Source: Ornithodoros turicata
Taxonomy: Eukaryota > Arthropoda > Arachnida > Ixodida > Argasidae
DNA: 64,000 nt
Direction of reading: 5' to 3'
NCBI RefSeq assembly: GCF_037126465.1
Contig: NC_088201.1
Span: 70,702,879 to 70,766,878 of the forward strand
The notes under the pieces were generated by a model. It saw nothing but the letters and a program-made list of their open reading frames with translations. It ran no database searches and had not been told where the DNA came from. Positions 10,313-20,844 of the stretch are shown piece after piece (positions within the stretch are counted from its first letter, which is position 1; each line of letters opens with the position of its first letter). A program made the position numbers and the translations under genes.

Positions 10313-13300
10313 TTATACAAGGCGCGGGATATGAACACAGGGAAGAAGCTTTTCACAGAAAAGCGTGAGCCACGGTGGAGTGTATCCGCGATACTTCGCG
10401 GCCAGTTTCATGTTCGACAGTTCTTTTCGGAGAAAGACCATCGGTGGACTTAGCGGCTCTTCGTGCCTGTCCAGCATGCGCACCTTCCACAAAGAGTACA
10501 TTGCTGTAACACAGAGGACATCAAACCTAGGACCGTTACGGTCAATTAATGGCAGGAACCGAATGGTGTGTGGGTTCAGTGTGAAGGTAACGCCCAATGC
10601 TTGACTTAAGTCATCCCACAGGAATGCCGCCTCAGTGCAGTCAATAAAAATATGATCAATAGTTTCCGCCACCTTGCAAAACCTGCAACTGGTACTCCAA
10701 GGTACAAAGAAACCTTTTCTTCCAAGCCATGTTTTGACAGGCAGCGTACCTGTATGCACTTTAAAGAAGAAAGTTTTAAGATTGGGTCTGATGGGCATTC
10801 TCTTTACTCTACATAAAATATCTTTTCCGGGCCATTCCAGCGATAAGGCTCGATAAATTGGAACAGGGAACAAAGTGTCAATAAGGTCCCAATATAAGCG
10901 TGATCTATGCACTGAATACACATAATCGATTGAGAATCGAACTAAGCAAAACTTAACACTCTCGACAACCTCTCTGCAAAAACCATTCAATGAAACATGT
11001 CTGGTTTTTGTTGCCACTGTTATGTATGGTAAGTGTTCTAATGCTATGCATTGTTTTACATGCTCCAGTAACGCGTGCGTTTTTGTTCTCTAGGATACAA
11101 TTCTCATGACAAGCTGCTTCACAAACATATGTGGTAGCCCTAAACCACCATCCTGCACCGCTTTAAACAAGTTGTCACGCGTCATCGATTCAAAAGAAGA
11201 ATTCCACACAAACGTTGCAAAAGTCCAGTGGATTCTTTGAATATTGGCACGCGAACACTGCAGTACATGCAAGAGGTACACAATCCGTGCCAACATGAAA
11301 ACACTGCATATACTACTACGCTGGAAGACAGAACACACACTTTGCTTCAACACAGAGGTTTGCTTGCGGAGCTTGCCGGCAACTTGAGACCACATAGAAT
11401 TTGTATTGTTACTGTCTCCCAGTGGAGCTCCGAGGTACATCCCTGGCACAGTATCCCACGATATGCCTGCATACGTAGTTGGGGTGCTGCCCCATTGACC
11501 TCCCCATATCCCAAGGGATTTTTTCCTATTGATACGCGCACCAGATATGCGACTGAAGTCCTGAATAATGCTAAACAATGCATTAACACTTTGCTTGTTC
11601 TCCACCACAACAGCAATATCGTCCGCGAACGCTAGCACTTTTACTTCTGCATTGTCCGTTGTAAATCCTCTAATATTTTTACAACCCACAATAGCCTTGC
11701 AAAGGGGTTCTAGGTATACGGCAAACAGTAATGGAGATAGGGGGCATCCCTGCCTTACCGAGGATCTCAAGGGTATTGGGCCTGAACAATGACCATTTAA
11801 AATTTGCTTAGTTGACACGTTCTGATAACATAATTTTAGTCTTCTCATAAACATTTCACCAAACCCTGCTTCTTTCAATGTACAAAACAGATAAGTATGA
11901 TCCATTCTGTCGAACGCTTGAGATAAGTCTATTTGAACTACACCTACTTGATCCCCATCTGTCCTTGCAATATCTAGGATAGTGCGTAGCACGTGAATGT
12001 TCGTTTGGATGTTCCGGCCCTTTATCGCACACACCTGATGCTCTCCAACAACGGTCTTTATCACTGTTTGAATCCTTGCAGCAAGTACTTTCGCGTACAC
12101 TTTGTAATCAACATTACAAAGTGTTATTGGGCGGTAGTCTGTTACTCCCGGTGACTTCCCTGCCGTTATCTTCTTGGGAATTAACACAGTGTGAGTTCGA
12201 TGAAAGGAAGGCGAAAAGGTTCCATTTTCTTCAGCTTCCAGGAACACATTCCAAAGAATAGACGCCATATGTTCGCTGAACTTGTGATAAAATTCGCCAC
12301 TGATGCCATCTGGTCCTGGTGTCTTATTCTTGGATAGTGATCGAATGGCACTGAGTACTTCGTCCCTGGTGATAGGTCCTTCAAGTGATTGACGTTGGCC
12401 CTCAGTGAGGGCAGGCAGTTGAAAAGTTTTTAATTTGTCCTCCGCATTTATTTGCGTTGCGTGTGCCGTGCCTATGAGATCCTTATAGTGGTGTACAAAA
12501 ATTCGTTCTATTTCACCTTTCGCCTGTTATTAAATTTCCTTCATGTTCTATAGCCTCTATCTTCTTAAGTCTTCCTTGTTGCCTCTCTTTATAAACATAC
12601 GTCTTGCGGGGGATTTCGTCCGGTGCAAACAGGCGCATTCTCGACCTGATCCGAGCACCTTCATATTTCCTTTCGTTAAGGAGATTTAGTTCCAATTTAA
12701 TTTCTTCCATCTCTCGTTGAAATTCTCCTGGCTTTAGAGATTCCAGCTTAACCACTTCATTCATCCGCTTCTTCAATTCTTCCTCGCGCCCTTTACGTGC
12801 ATATGAGATTACATTGGATCTTTCCACAGCGAAAGCTCGCAGTTTCAGCTTGAAGGCTTCCCATGCTGAAGACCAAGAAGTCCCTGCAGTCACAATGCCC
12901 ACAATTCCGTTCTTTACGAAATTTACGAATCCGTCGTCTTCCAAAAGTCTACAATTCAGCTTCCACAATTGCCATCGGTTACTTCCTGTCCCTGAGGGGT
13001 TCCGTACTTCCCCTAAAGTGGCTAGAACCATGCAGTGGTCACTAAAGTAAACCGGGTGTGTTTCATATCTGGTTACGGTCGTTCTTCGTTCCCACTTCAT
13101 ATATATTCGGTCCAATCTAGAATGTGAGCCATTCTGGAAGTGCGTAAAGAGGGTGTCCTTATTTTCAACGTCATAGAAAACATCTCTCATGTTATGGCCC
13201 TCCAAAATGCCCGCTAGCGTGAGAGTGCTTGCGTCGACTTGGATGCGATTACCTTCCTTCCTTCAGAGTCCTTTAGCGTACAGTTAAAATCCCCTAATAA

Positions 13301-13723
13301 CATGATATTTTCGGTACTGTTGATGAGTTGCGCCATCTCTTCGAAGAACACTTTCCTTTCGCGCACATCATTAGGTGCATAAAGGCATACAATCCTCCAA
13401 GCACACCGGTCGATTTGAATATCAAGACAAGCTATTCTCCCTGCATTATCAGTAATGTACGATACGGGGATAAGACGTTCGCTTTTCTTCAACAATAGGA
13501 TGCACCCGGCTGAATGTCCCACGGCGTGGCTGACTACTACGTCGTAGTCTTTATGAAACAAGTAATTGACCAATCTTGTGGTTTCTTCTTCTGTGCTTAT
13601 TTTAGTTTCTTGAATAGCAATATATGAATATTGTTCCAAGAAACGCTTCAGTTGGTACTGTTTTTTCCTTGCATTCAACCCCCTTACATTTAGTGTAGCC
13701 ACGATTATATTATTTGCACTCAT
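10313..13723 (-). pseudogene. LINE D ORF2 (APE, RT, C-terminal Cys domain), broken
   Basis: It starts MSANNIIVATLNVRGLNA 63 bp after ORF1. APE motifs are IQETK, LGDFNC and (after a frameshift near 13210) SHSRLDRIYMKW. Further breaks lie near 12515-12270. The RT has TDYRPITLCNVDYKVYAK, IDLSQAFDRM, RQGCPLSPLLF and AFADDIAVVV, so the catalytic box is FADD rather than YADD. A break between 11090 and 11017 precedes the C-terminal part, with the Cys motif CRFCKVAETIDHIFIDC and the end at 10313. Domain order is complete. Confidence 0.88.
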
Positions 13724-13785
13724 CTAATTGTGAAGAAAGCAGCCGACTTACTCGTTCCACACTTGTATCACATTTTACCCGTCGG

Positions 13786-14806
13786 CTATTTAGCAGTCAA
13801 AAAGTCCATATCCTCAAGTCTCGATGCTCCCACTTCGTCCAGCTGCGGCATACTGGCAACTTGACCTTCTGTTTTTCTTTTCTTCCTTTCTTTCACAGCC
13901 ACCATACCCATGTTTTCTGTTTCTTGAGAACCGCCAGCTAGCATACCCTTCGACCCTTCTGGTGAACCAGAAGAGATAACCTTGGGGCTGTACACTTCGG
14001 TCGAACCTTCGTTCGATTTTTTCTGCGGTGTTTCAGCGCTTCCGACGCCTAATTGTTGCTGCTCGCCCTTTTTATCTGTCTCCGTCAATTGACTTGTTCT
14101 TTCTGTTTCCTCCACGTCCATTATGTGCTCTTGAATCTGCTCTGGTTGCGGTTGCCTCACTCTCGATGCATATGTGGCTACGCATTCCTCATCTTCGCGC
14201 CCGTACTTCCTGCACGTCCTACACCAAGGAGTGTGACACTGCCTTCGGATGTGTCCTAGCTGCTTGCATTTCAAGCACAAGGGTGGTCTGCCACTGACAG
14301 CCAGCAACACTCGGGATCCGGCAATTTGCATCAGGTGGGGCAATCCATCTACGGTTCCACCGTCTTTCAGTCGGAGCGTTATCAATCTGGTTGTTGATTC
14401 TACTCCTTCAAAAAACGAACTCTTCCACTTCTCTGTTATTATTTCCGTTACGTGTCCATATGTTGTCATTGCTTTGCGAATTTCTTCATCGCTGGTATTA
14501 CCAGAGACCTAGTGCAACTTGATACATACATCCCTTTTGTTCGGGTCGATGATGACACAGCGCTTTTCTTTCACTACCAGTTCTTTTCTCGACAGCAGTC
14601 TCTCCTTCTCCGCTCCGTTGTGAAACCGTATCATCCAAATATGGTTATACTGAAACACGCCGAACGTAGCCACGTCTTCTTTCTTTACTATGTCTTCCAG
14701 TGCTTCACCGAAATTATCCACTTATAGTCAAGTATCCTGATGAAGTTCCTTTGTTCTCTGTCACCCGGCTAGGCCTAGCCGTTAGCCCTACTCCAGCAGA
14801 GCTCAT
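13786..14806 (-). pseudogene. LINE D ORF1 with two zinc knuckles, broken
   Basis: It begins MSSAGVGL at 14806, matching LINE A ORF1. A frameshift near 14720 separates the start from VDNFGEALEDIVKKED, and a nonsense codon near 14511 (KLH-stop-VSGNTSDEE) replaces a Trp present in LINE A (RLHWV). Downstream the frame is clean, with zinc knuckles CLKCKQLGHIRRQC and CRTCRKYGREDEEC and an acidic/basic tail. Two lesions make it non-functional. Confidence 0.85.
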
Positions 14807-14845
14807 GTTTACGTGTCCGACACTGTTGAAGTCCGGAAGCAGAAT

Positions 14846-14862
14846 CACTCGGCCATCCTGAC
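14846..14862 (-). pseudogene. 5' fragment of tRNA-Leu cut by LINE D
   Basis: The minus strand reads GTCAGGATGGCCGAGTG and then LINE D. Its last 13 bases duplicate 7658-7670. The flank at 14863-14937 carries a partial, rearranged array unit, so the spacing across the C+D insert is ~70 bp longer than one unit. Confidence 0.85.
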
Positions 14863-15172
14863 AGGGAAATCCATTTGTAAAACTCATCAGTACCTCTCCG
14901 AGATCATTTGCGAGCGATAGCGATGTGAACGACAAGGAAAGTCTGGTGTAAAACTCATCAGCAGCTCTATGAGATCATTTGCGTTAATTACGTCTCCATA
15001 ATAATGGAACCTTCGTTTCAAAAATCTTCAATCCCTTATGTGAACGATAGCGAGGCGAAGCAGAGACGGCCCTTTGCTGCTTCGCATGCTGCGTTTCCTT
15101 CCTGTCACGCTTCCTTTTCTACCACTGTCTCTTCTGCTTGCCGCAAGTGCAACTCGTGAACAAAAACACGAG

Positions 15173-15256
15173 TGTCAGAAGTGGGATTCGAACCCACGCC
15201 CGGAGAACCGGACTGCGACCTGAACGCAGCGCCTTAGACCACTCGGCCATCCTGAC
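15173..15256 (-). tRNA. tRNA-Leu (CAG)
   Basis: This is an intact 84-nt copy between LINE D and LINE E. All stems pair and the anticodon is CAG. The surrounding unit belongs to the diverged array subfamily. Confidence 0.9.
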
Positions 15257-15497
15257 AGGGGAAGCTGTGTGTAAAACTCATCAGTACCTCTCCGAGATCA
15301 TTTGCGTTAGTTATGTCTCCGTAATATTGGAACATTCGTTTCAAAAATCTCAGAAACCCTCTGTGAACGATATCGAGGTGAAGCGGACACGTGCATTTGC
15401 TCCTTCGCATGCTGCGTTTCCTTCATGTCACACTTCGTTTTATACCACTGTCTCGTCTGCTTGACGCAAGAGTGCAACCTGTGAGCAAAAACGTGAG

Positions 15498-15569
15498 TGT
15501 CAGAAGTGGGATTCGAACCCACGCCCGAAGAACCGGACTGCGACCTGAACGCAGCGCCTTAGACCACTC
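15498..15569 (-). pseudogene. tRNA-Leu (CAG), 3' 72 nt, split by LINE E
   Basis: The tRNA is cut in the D-arm: GAGTGGTCT onward lies here, and the missing GTCAGGATGGCC lies at 17212-17223 beyond LINE E. The 17 bp AGCGCCTTAGACCACTC at 15553-15569 recur at 17195-17211 as the target duplication. The variable arm has one change (CGAAGAA for CGGAGAA on the plus strand). Confidence 0.88.
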
Positions 15570-17194
15570 TTTTTTCTTTTTCTTTTTTTTTTTACCAATT
15601 GAGCTTTTATTGTGTTAAAAGTTGATTATTTACAGATCACGTCACGACAACGCTTTGCTGGCGCCTACTTTGGCACCACGTCATCCTTGAGTGTAAACCT
15701 TCACGAGATGTACCAAAGCAAGGTGTCACCGGCACTGACTGGGTGTATGGAGAAGTATACAGGATGTACGGCAACTTCAGCAGGACATACAGTGCACATG
15801 TAACATCTACAAAAGTCACACGGCTTGTGACTAAAACAAGGAAGAATAACCAACATATACGATAAACAGTCACGTCTGACAGTGAATGTGGGCCCACATC
15901 AGAAAATCGTTACTAGCTGTTGAAGCAATCTAAACTGAACACAAAGACAGCATGATTTCAGTCCTCGCATCACCTCCACCGCATATAGTGATCTAGGTGT
16001 CCTCGTACAGCGACCAAGTTAGACCGCGTAGTTGACTATGCAAGAACCATCACTACCTCAGGAAGGATTGTTGCATGCACTCTCAAAGAACATTGTCCAA
16101 AACACCTCTTACGGTACTGGCAGCATGTTGTGCAGCGCATACGAAGCACTTTGATGAAACGACACTGGCTTTAGATATTTTTCTAGCTCCTTGGGGAAAG
16201 CGTTCCTCAATGTATCCCGCGTATTCGTTGTTCTTCGCAACAGCTCACCGTCTGGCGCACCTTGCTCTTTGAGGGCACTGACCGACCAATCCAATTTCGC
16301 AGCAAGTAAAACTAGAGGAATCCGTGGTGGTGTCTTGCAGTCGGCAACATCCATCCTGTGTTGCCACAAAGCATGTAGCCCACAGATATAGAGGAGCCTC
16401 AAGGAAGGACCCTTGTCCTCACGGACGTCCAAGAACTTCAAACGGATCCAAGTGATGTCTTCTTCGATGTCAAACACTGCCCTGAGAAATTCCCAAAACT
16501 GTATTGCATTCCTGCATCCGATGAAGGTGTGGATCAAGGTTTCTTGCCCTGCGAAGCACATGTCACAGGTACTGCCGCGTGGTACCGGGAAGCCTTTACC
16601 TGCGAGCCAGGTTTTCACTGGTAGTGTCTCCGTGTGAAACAACGTGAAGATCCTTTGCGTACCAGTAGGAACAGGTAGTGTCTTCATCACTTTCAGAACC
16701 TTGTCATTCCCTCGTCCTGGGTATAGACTTCGATATAATGGCACCGGAGATAAGATGCTGATAAGGTCCCAGTACAATGTGCGCCTCTTAACTGTGATTA
16801 GGTAGTCCCAGGAGAACCTGCTCGTCAGGAATGTCACGGATTCAGCCACTTCCTTGTAGAATGTAAGGGTCCTCTTGAGCATAGGTGACATCCCTGTCGT
16901 TACTGTGAAGGCTGGCATGAAAACGGAACCCAGCACTTGTAGGGCCCATTCCAAGACATTGTGCTTTCTCTGGCGAAAGTAGAAAAAACGGTGAACGACT
17001 ACTTTAACTGCCACGTTGATCAGTCCGAATCCGCCGTTCTCAACACTATGAAAGATGTTCGTTCTTCTCATTCTTTCCAATGGCGAGTTCCAGATAAAAG
17101 TAGCAAAAATCCTATGTACTCGGTGCGCGCTGGAAGCAGGGCATGGGGTAACCTGTGCACGGTAGAAGAAAATGGGGTACACAGAAGTATTACA
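15570..17194 (-). mobile_element. LINE E, Tx1/L1-like, strongly 5'-truncated, inside a tRNA-Leu D-arm
   Basis: The 1625-bp 3' portion starts with an A-rich tail at 15570 and ends at 17194, flanked by a perfect 17-bp duplication made wholly of tRNA sequence. Removing it restores a complete tRNA gene and a 323-bp unit spacing. Its protein is clearly divergent from LINEs B-D, so it represents a separate lineage using the same target. Confidence 0.9.
16109..17193 (-). CDS. LINE E ORF2, C-terminal part (truncated at its N-terminus)
   Basis: A continuous frame of ~360 codons enters at the truncation and has no stop before 16109. It aligns with the post-RT region of LINES B-D (FATFIWNSPLERMRRTNIF, NGGFGL) and ends with the Cys motif CDMCFAGQETLIHTFIGC followed by an FW. 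The RT catalytic core is absent, so the fragment cannot transpose. The lack of stops suggests a young insertion. Confidence 0.8.
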
Positions 17195-17223
17195 AGCGCC
17201 TTAGACCACTCGGCCATCCTGAC
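17195..17223 (-). pseudogene. tRNA-Leu 5' part on the far side of LINE E
   Basis: The minus strand reads GTCAGGATGGCC then the 17-bp duplication GAGTGGTCTAAGGCGCT, then LINE E. It is the complement of the 15498-15569 fragment. Confidence 0.85.
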
Positions 17224-17462
17224 AGGGGAAGCCGTGTGTAAAACTCATCAGTACCTCTCCGAGATCATTTGCGTTAGTTATGTCTCCGTAATATTGGAGC
17301 ATTCGTTTCAAAAATCTCCGAAACCCTATGTGAACGATATCGAGGTGAAGCGGACACGTGCATTTGCTCCTTCGCATGCTGCTTTTCCTTCCTGTCACGC
17401 TTCCTTTTCTACCACTGTTTCTTTTGCTTGCCGCAAGTGCAACCCGTGAACAAAAACGGGAG

Positions 17463-17546
17463 TGTCAGAAGTGGGATTCGAACCCACGCCCGGAGAACCG
17501 GACTGCGACCTGAACGCAGCGCCTTGGACCACTGGGCCATCCTGAC
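17463..17546 (-). pseudogene. tRNA-Leu (CAG), degenerate D-arm
   Basis: It is full length (84 nt) with the CAG anticodon, but the D-arm reads GGCCCAGTGGTCCAAGG in place of GGCCGAGTGGTCTAAGG. LINE F's poly(A) tail lies directly against its first base, so upstream control sequence is replaced. Confidence 0.7.
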
Positions 17547-17834
17547 TTTTTTTTTTTTGTCCAGATATTCTTTATTGATCACGGTATATACATCTCAAAC
17601 AGTATTAAAACAGTTAAAAGATTGAACCCCGTCTCGGAGCCACTTTAGAACACAAGAGTTGCAGCCACTCGGGCACGTCACCTGCGTGCTCAGCAAACCG
17701 CTTTGTTTGCAGCAATTCCTCCGCTAAATACACCATTGGCGGCTTCCTATGTTCTTCGTTCCTACCAGCTATTACAACTTTCCATAAGCTGAACATTGCC
17801 AACACACACAATATATCATACCTGGGTCCATGCT
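17547..17834 (-). mobile_element. LINE F, 3' end of a Tx1/L1-like element abutting a tRNA-Leu gene
   Basis: The T run at 17547 is the poly(A) tail. The frame GPRYDILCVLAMFSLWKVVIAGRNEEH matches the C-terminus of LINE D (FDVLCVTAMYSLWKVRMLDRHEEP). Only ~290 bp survive. Its 5' end meets the 3' end of LINE G at ~17834 with no spacer, and no target duplication could be found. Confidence 0.8.
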
Positions 17835-19292
17835 GAATAGAATATTTATTTCACCCGTCTACGAAATGTTCAAAATATCACAAAGCCTGACTGCCGAAAA
17901 ATCTCAGACCAGTGTGCCACACGGCCGCCGTCCCCCAGAAACAAAACGATGTCATTTACCTTCTCCAGTTCCAGTATACAAAAAATGCAGGGTACGTACT
18001 ATAAGTGCATTATCTTGTCGTTGCCTAACTAAGAGAAGTACACTATGTATAGATGAGCCCCGTTAGTCTTACACGTCCGTTGTGAAGAGCAACGTGGCGG
18101 CAGGACCACTGTCGCAAAACTCCTGCTCACCCAACAAAAACAGTCTGTGTTCTAAGTAGTCTGTCACCAGTTGAGTCACCATGGAGAGTCTAGGGTGTAT
18201 CAGGCGGTTTCTTCTATTCTGAGCTACGGCTGTGCAGCGAAATTTCCAAAGCGTAAAAGCTGTCATTATCATGATTAGCTGTTCGAACCTCATCCTCATC
18301 TGTTGCATAGGCCGATACCGAATGGAAAAGCGGCGATACACGAGTGTCCACAGAGTCTTTGCTGTGACACACTCTCGTAGCACATAGTCACTATTCTCCT
18401 CGGCACCGCAGTTGGAACATGAGGGACTGCTGGGAAGACCCCATCTGGCCAGTTTGTCTTTCGTCGGCAATATGTGCCAACTTGCTTCCCAGAAAAAATC
18501 GCTCACTTCACTGTTCAGACCAGTGGGCTGCCTTCCCTTCTTGAACCTGCCCAAGTGTGCGTCACCTTGTTGGATGCTCTTTTTCTGGAACGATTGAATA
18601 TCTGGACTACCTTTTTGTAAATCAGTGGTGGTTCTTCAACCGCCGGATATCTGTTTCCGAGTCCACGCGGCACTAGTACTCTCCTTGATGGTCCTAGCCA
18701 GAACAGTACCAGCGGCCGAGCAGGGGAGTCAACTCGTTCCAGAATGTGCAGTACCCCTTTCATGGCAAAGATAGAGGAATACATCTCGATACACGGAAAG
18801 CTCCAGCCACCTTCTGACATAGGCCATCGCAAGATGTCCCGTGGTAACCAGTGTTTCCTTCCGTTCCAGAAGAAACGAAATACAAGAGAGTTTATTTTAG
18901 CTGTGATTCTGGCTGGGGGATACATGATGCAGGCAGCATACCACAACTTGCTACAGAACACAGACTTGATCAAGAACACCCGTTCTTGGAAAGAGAAGTT
19001 GAACTGCTGGGCCACTTCAATTTGTCCAGCAAGTTTCTCCAAGATCACGATCCAGTTTCGCTCGCTGGCTCCGGCTTGTGTGAAAAGCACGCCGAGGATG
19101 TTTATTTCTGGGGTGTATGATATGTCTGGAGGAAGTGGCTCTCTGAAACCCGCCACCGTAAGCGCCTTTGACTTTCGTAAATTCAGCTGGGCTCCCGAGA
19201 GTTTTCCATACTGCCGAAAAATCTCGAACATGTGTGTTACACTGTCGCTGTCCCTTAGAAATAAAACGATGTCATCCGCATAGGCTGATATT
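17835..19292 (-). mobile_element. LINE G, second Tx1-like family, 5'-truncated
   Basis: A 3' UTR with AATAAATATTC close to the end (~17835-17860) precedes coding sequence. The 5' truncation falls just before the RT catalytic box (ISAYADDIVLF at ~19290-19260). The sequence differs strongly from LINES A-F. No tRNA sequence is found at its 5' side. Confidence 0.75.
18069..19292 (-). pseudogene. LINE G ORF2, C-terminal half
   Basis: It opens at YADD and continues through MFEIFRQYGKLSGAQLN, ILGVLFT, FFWNGRKHWLPRDIL and EGGWSFP. A frameshift near 18540 moves the reading frame into 18554-18069, which ends with the Cys-rich motif CSNCGAEENSDYVLREC and LWTLVYRRF. It was assigned to a Tx1-type LINE by motif order. 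It is non-functional through truncation. Confidence 0.75.
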
Positions 19293-20337
19293 TTAAAGGG
19301 ACCGAAAAGTGAATATAAACCTATCGAAACTTTATGTTCAGCGAAAAGCTTGAACCTTCAAAAGTTCAAATATCAAAGAACTCCGCTGAAATCGCTGTAG
19401 TTTTTCTGTAATCGAATTTTCCATAATTCCATGTCCAGGGACCTAGTAGGAAACCGAGCAGTCTGTCAACAATTGCATGACCCTGCGCAACATGTCGAGG
19501 ACGCATGTAACACGCGCACTTCCGGGCGCTTATCCGGCGAAAACGAAAATGGCAGTGGGCATTTGTGACCACTTTCTACGTCGAGAATGTCGAGCCTCTT
19601 GGACATGAGTGTGCTGGAATTCCGCATTCGAGAACTGTCGCTCACACAGAACTGTTGTTCGTGCGTTAGCGTGCTGGAAAGTGTGTTCTTCGCAGCAGAA
19701 GATTCCTCGTCCAGAGATTAATCGGAGTCACATTCGTCCTCAGCAGTAGCTCACCGTGCCGTGAACATGAACTGCTTTGTGAAATTTCCATGTATCAGGG
19801 AGAAGCACTTGTGTAAGCCGAAACAAGCGCTGTTTTTTCGTCGTGCAGGGGTTCATGTGTGAAATGCAAACCGACGGATACTACGGATGGATATTACTGT
19901 TTTGCTGCCGAGGGGTAGAGAATGCGTGTGAAAAGCAGACAGACGATTGCATCAGAACTAACGAATATTTCGAAATACTGTGCCTTGACACCGAAGTACT
20001 GCAAGTGTCTTTTACATACATTCGAGAAACCGAAGAGCATGGCAACATACATGGCAGCGCCGTGTGGTCTTTACGCGCTACTTGAACGGAAAACCCTTAT
20101 TTCTTCAGGAACAGCATATTATAATTACTAGTTTGTTCCTGAAGGGTTAAGTAACCTGTGGGCATAGATGTATTTGTAGGTTATACTCATGTCTCAATTG
20201 AGTCTCATGTGAGGAGTAAGTAAGATAATTTTCATCAGTGTCATTCACTTGAACTGTGTTCATAACCTTTTAGTATACTTCTTAGTGACCACGTTTCGAA
20301 ATGTCAACTAATAATTGAACCAAGATTCGGATCTAAC
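19293..20337. other. No recognisable gene
   Basis: This is an intergenic stretch without supported coding sequence. A segment at 19366-19450 weakly resembles 41220-41300, which could be a dispersed repeat. Confidence 0.4.
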
Positions 20338-20351
20338 ACTTGATTAACTCT

Positions 20352-20830
20352 AGGAAGGGAGTTGCCTCAGGACAGAAGCCGCCGATATTTCGAACAGAGA
20401 CTGTTCTTCTTCTGGGCACCGTCCTCATCATTGGCATGGTATTTAAAGGGTTAGGTGTGACGTGTTTAAAGGTTCATGCGAATTGTGGGTCAACAGCCCG
20501 GAGGGAAGAAAGGTCCGTACGGGTTTTTACGGCGGGAGTGAATGGCTGCTTTGTTAGAGTGTGGAGGGGATTATGTGAACGTAGTACGTAGAACGAAACA
20601 AACGTAGTTACGTAGAACGAAAACCCGTACGGACCTTTCTTCCCTCCGGGCTGTTGACCCACAATTCGCATGAACCTTTAAACACGTCACACCTAACCCT
20701 TTAAATACCATGCCAATGATGAGGACGGTGCCCAGAAGAAGAACAGTCTCTGTTCGAAATATCGGCGGCTTCTGTCCTGAGGCAACTCCCTTCCTACACC
20801 TCTACCGGTTCGCTGGATTTCTACCCATCT
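20352..20830 (+). mobile_element. Penelope-like foldback insertion
   Basis: This 479-bp insert is flanked by the 14-bp duplication ACTTGATTAACTCT (20338-20351 and 20831-20844). Two ~175-bp arms (20352-20527 and 20621-20795) are near-perfect inverted copies around a 93-bp spacer. The right arm continues 35 bp to the terminus (CCGGTTCGCTGG...CCCATCT). The same termini occur in the 59-bp insert at 24844-24902. An ATGATGA...TTCGAAATATCGG block resembles the hammerhead-like region of PLEs but has lost the first core base. The PLE assignment is an inference from structure and this block. Confidence 0.65.
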
Positions 20831-20844
20831 ACTTGATTAACTCT

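Larger units (their letters stand above)
10237..14845 (-). mobile_element. LINE D, Tx1/L1-like, near full length, 5' end in a tRNA-Leu gene
   Basis: At ~4.6 kb this is the most complete LINE here: a 39-bp leader, ORF1 (14806-13786), ORF2 (13723-10313) and a short 3' UTR ending in an A-rich AATAAAAG stretch at ~10250. Its 5' end follows tRNA sequence GTCAGGATGGCCGAGTG (minus strand, 14862-14846) at the same base as LINE A. Both ORFs carry a few breaks. Confidence 0.88.
1437..17546 (-). repeat. Tandem array of ~325-bp units, each carrying a tRNA-Leu(CAG) gene, interrupted by LINEs
   Basis: tRNA copies start at 1695, 2020, 2345, 2672 and 2992 (spacings 325, 325, 327, 320) and recur at 7591, 15173, 15498 and 17463. 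The non-tRNA part of the unit is also conserved: a stretch beginning CTCATCAGCAGCTCTATGAG, the TAATAATGGAACC segment, and a CAGAGACGGCCC segment. Copies in 1437-3080 are close to identical. Those at 7360-7670 and 15260-17546 belong to a diverged subfamily (GGACACGTGCATTTGC). Removing the inserts and one TSD copy gives spacings of 323 bp across LINE B and LINE E, so the array predates them. Confidence 0.9.

Noticed and set aside
20340..20671. Small frames across the 20.4-kb inverted repeat
   Set aside because: They mirror each other on the two arms of the palindrome and have no domain.
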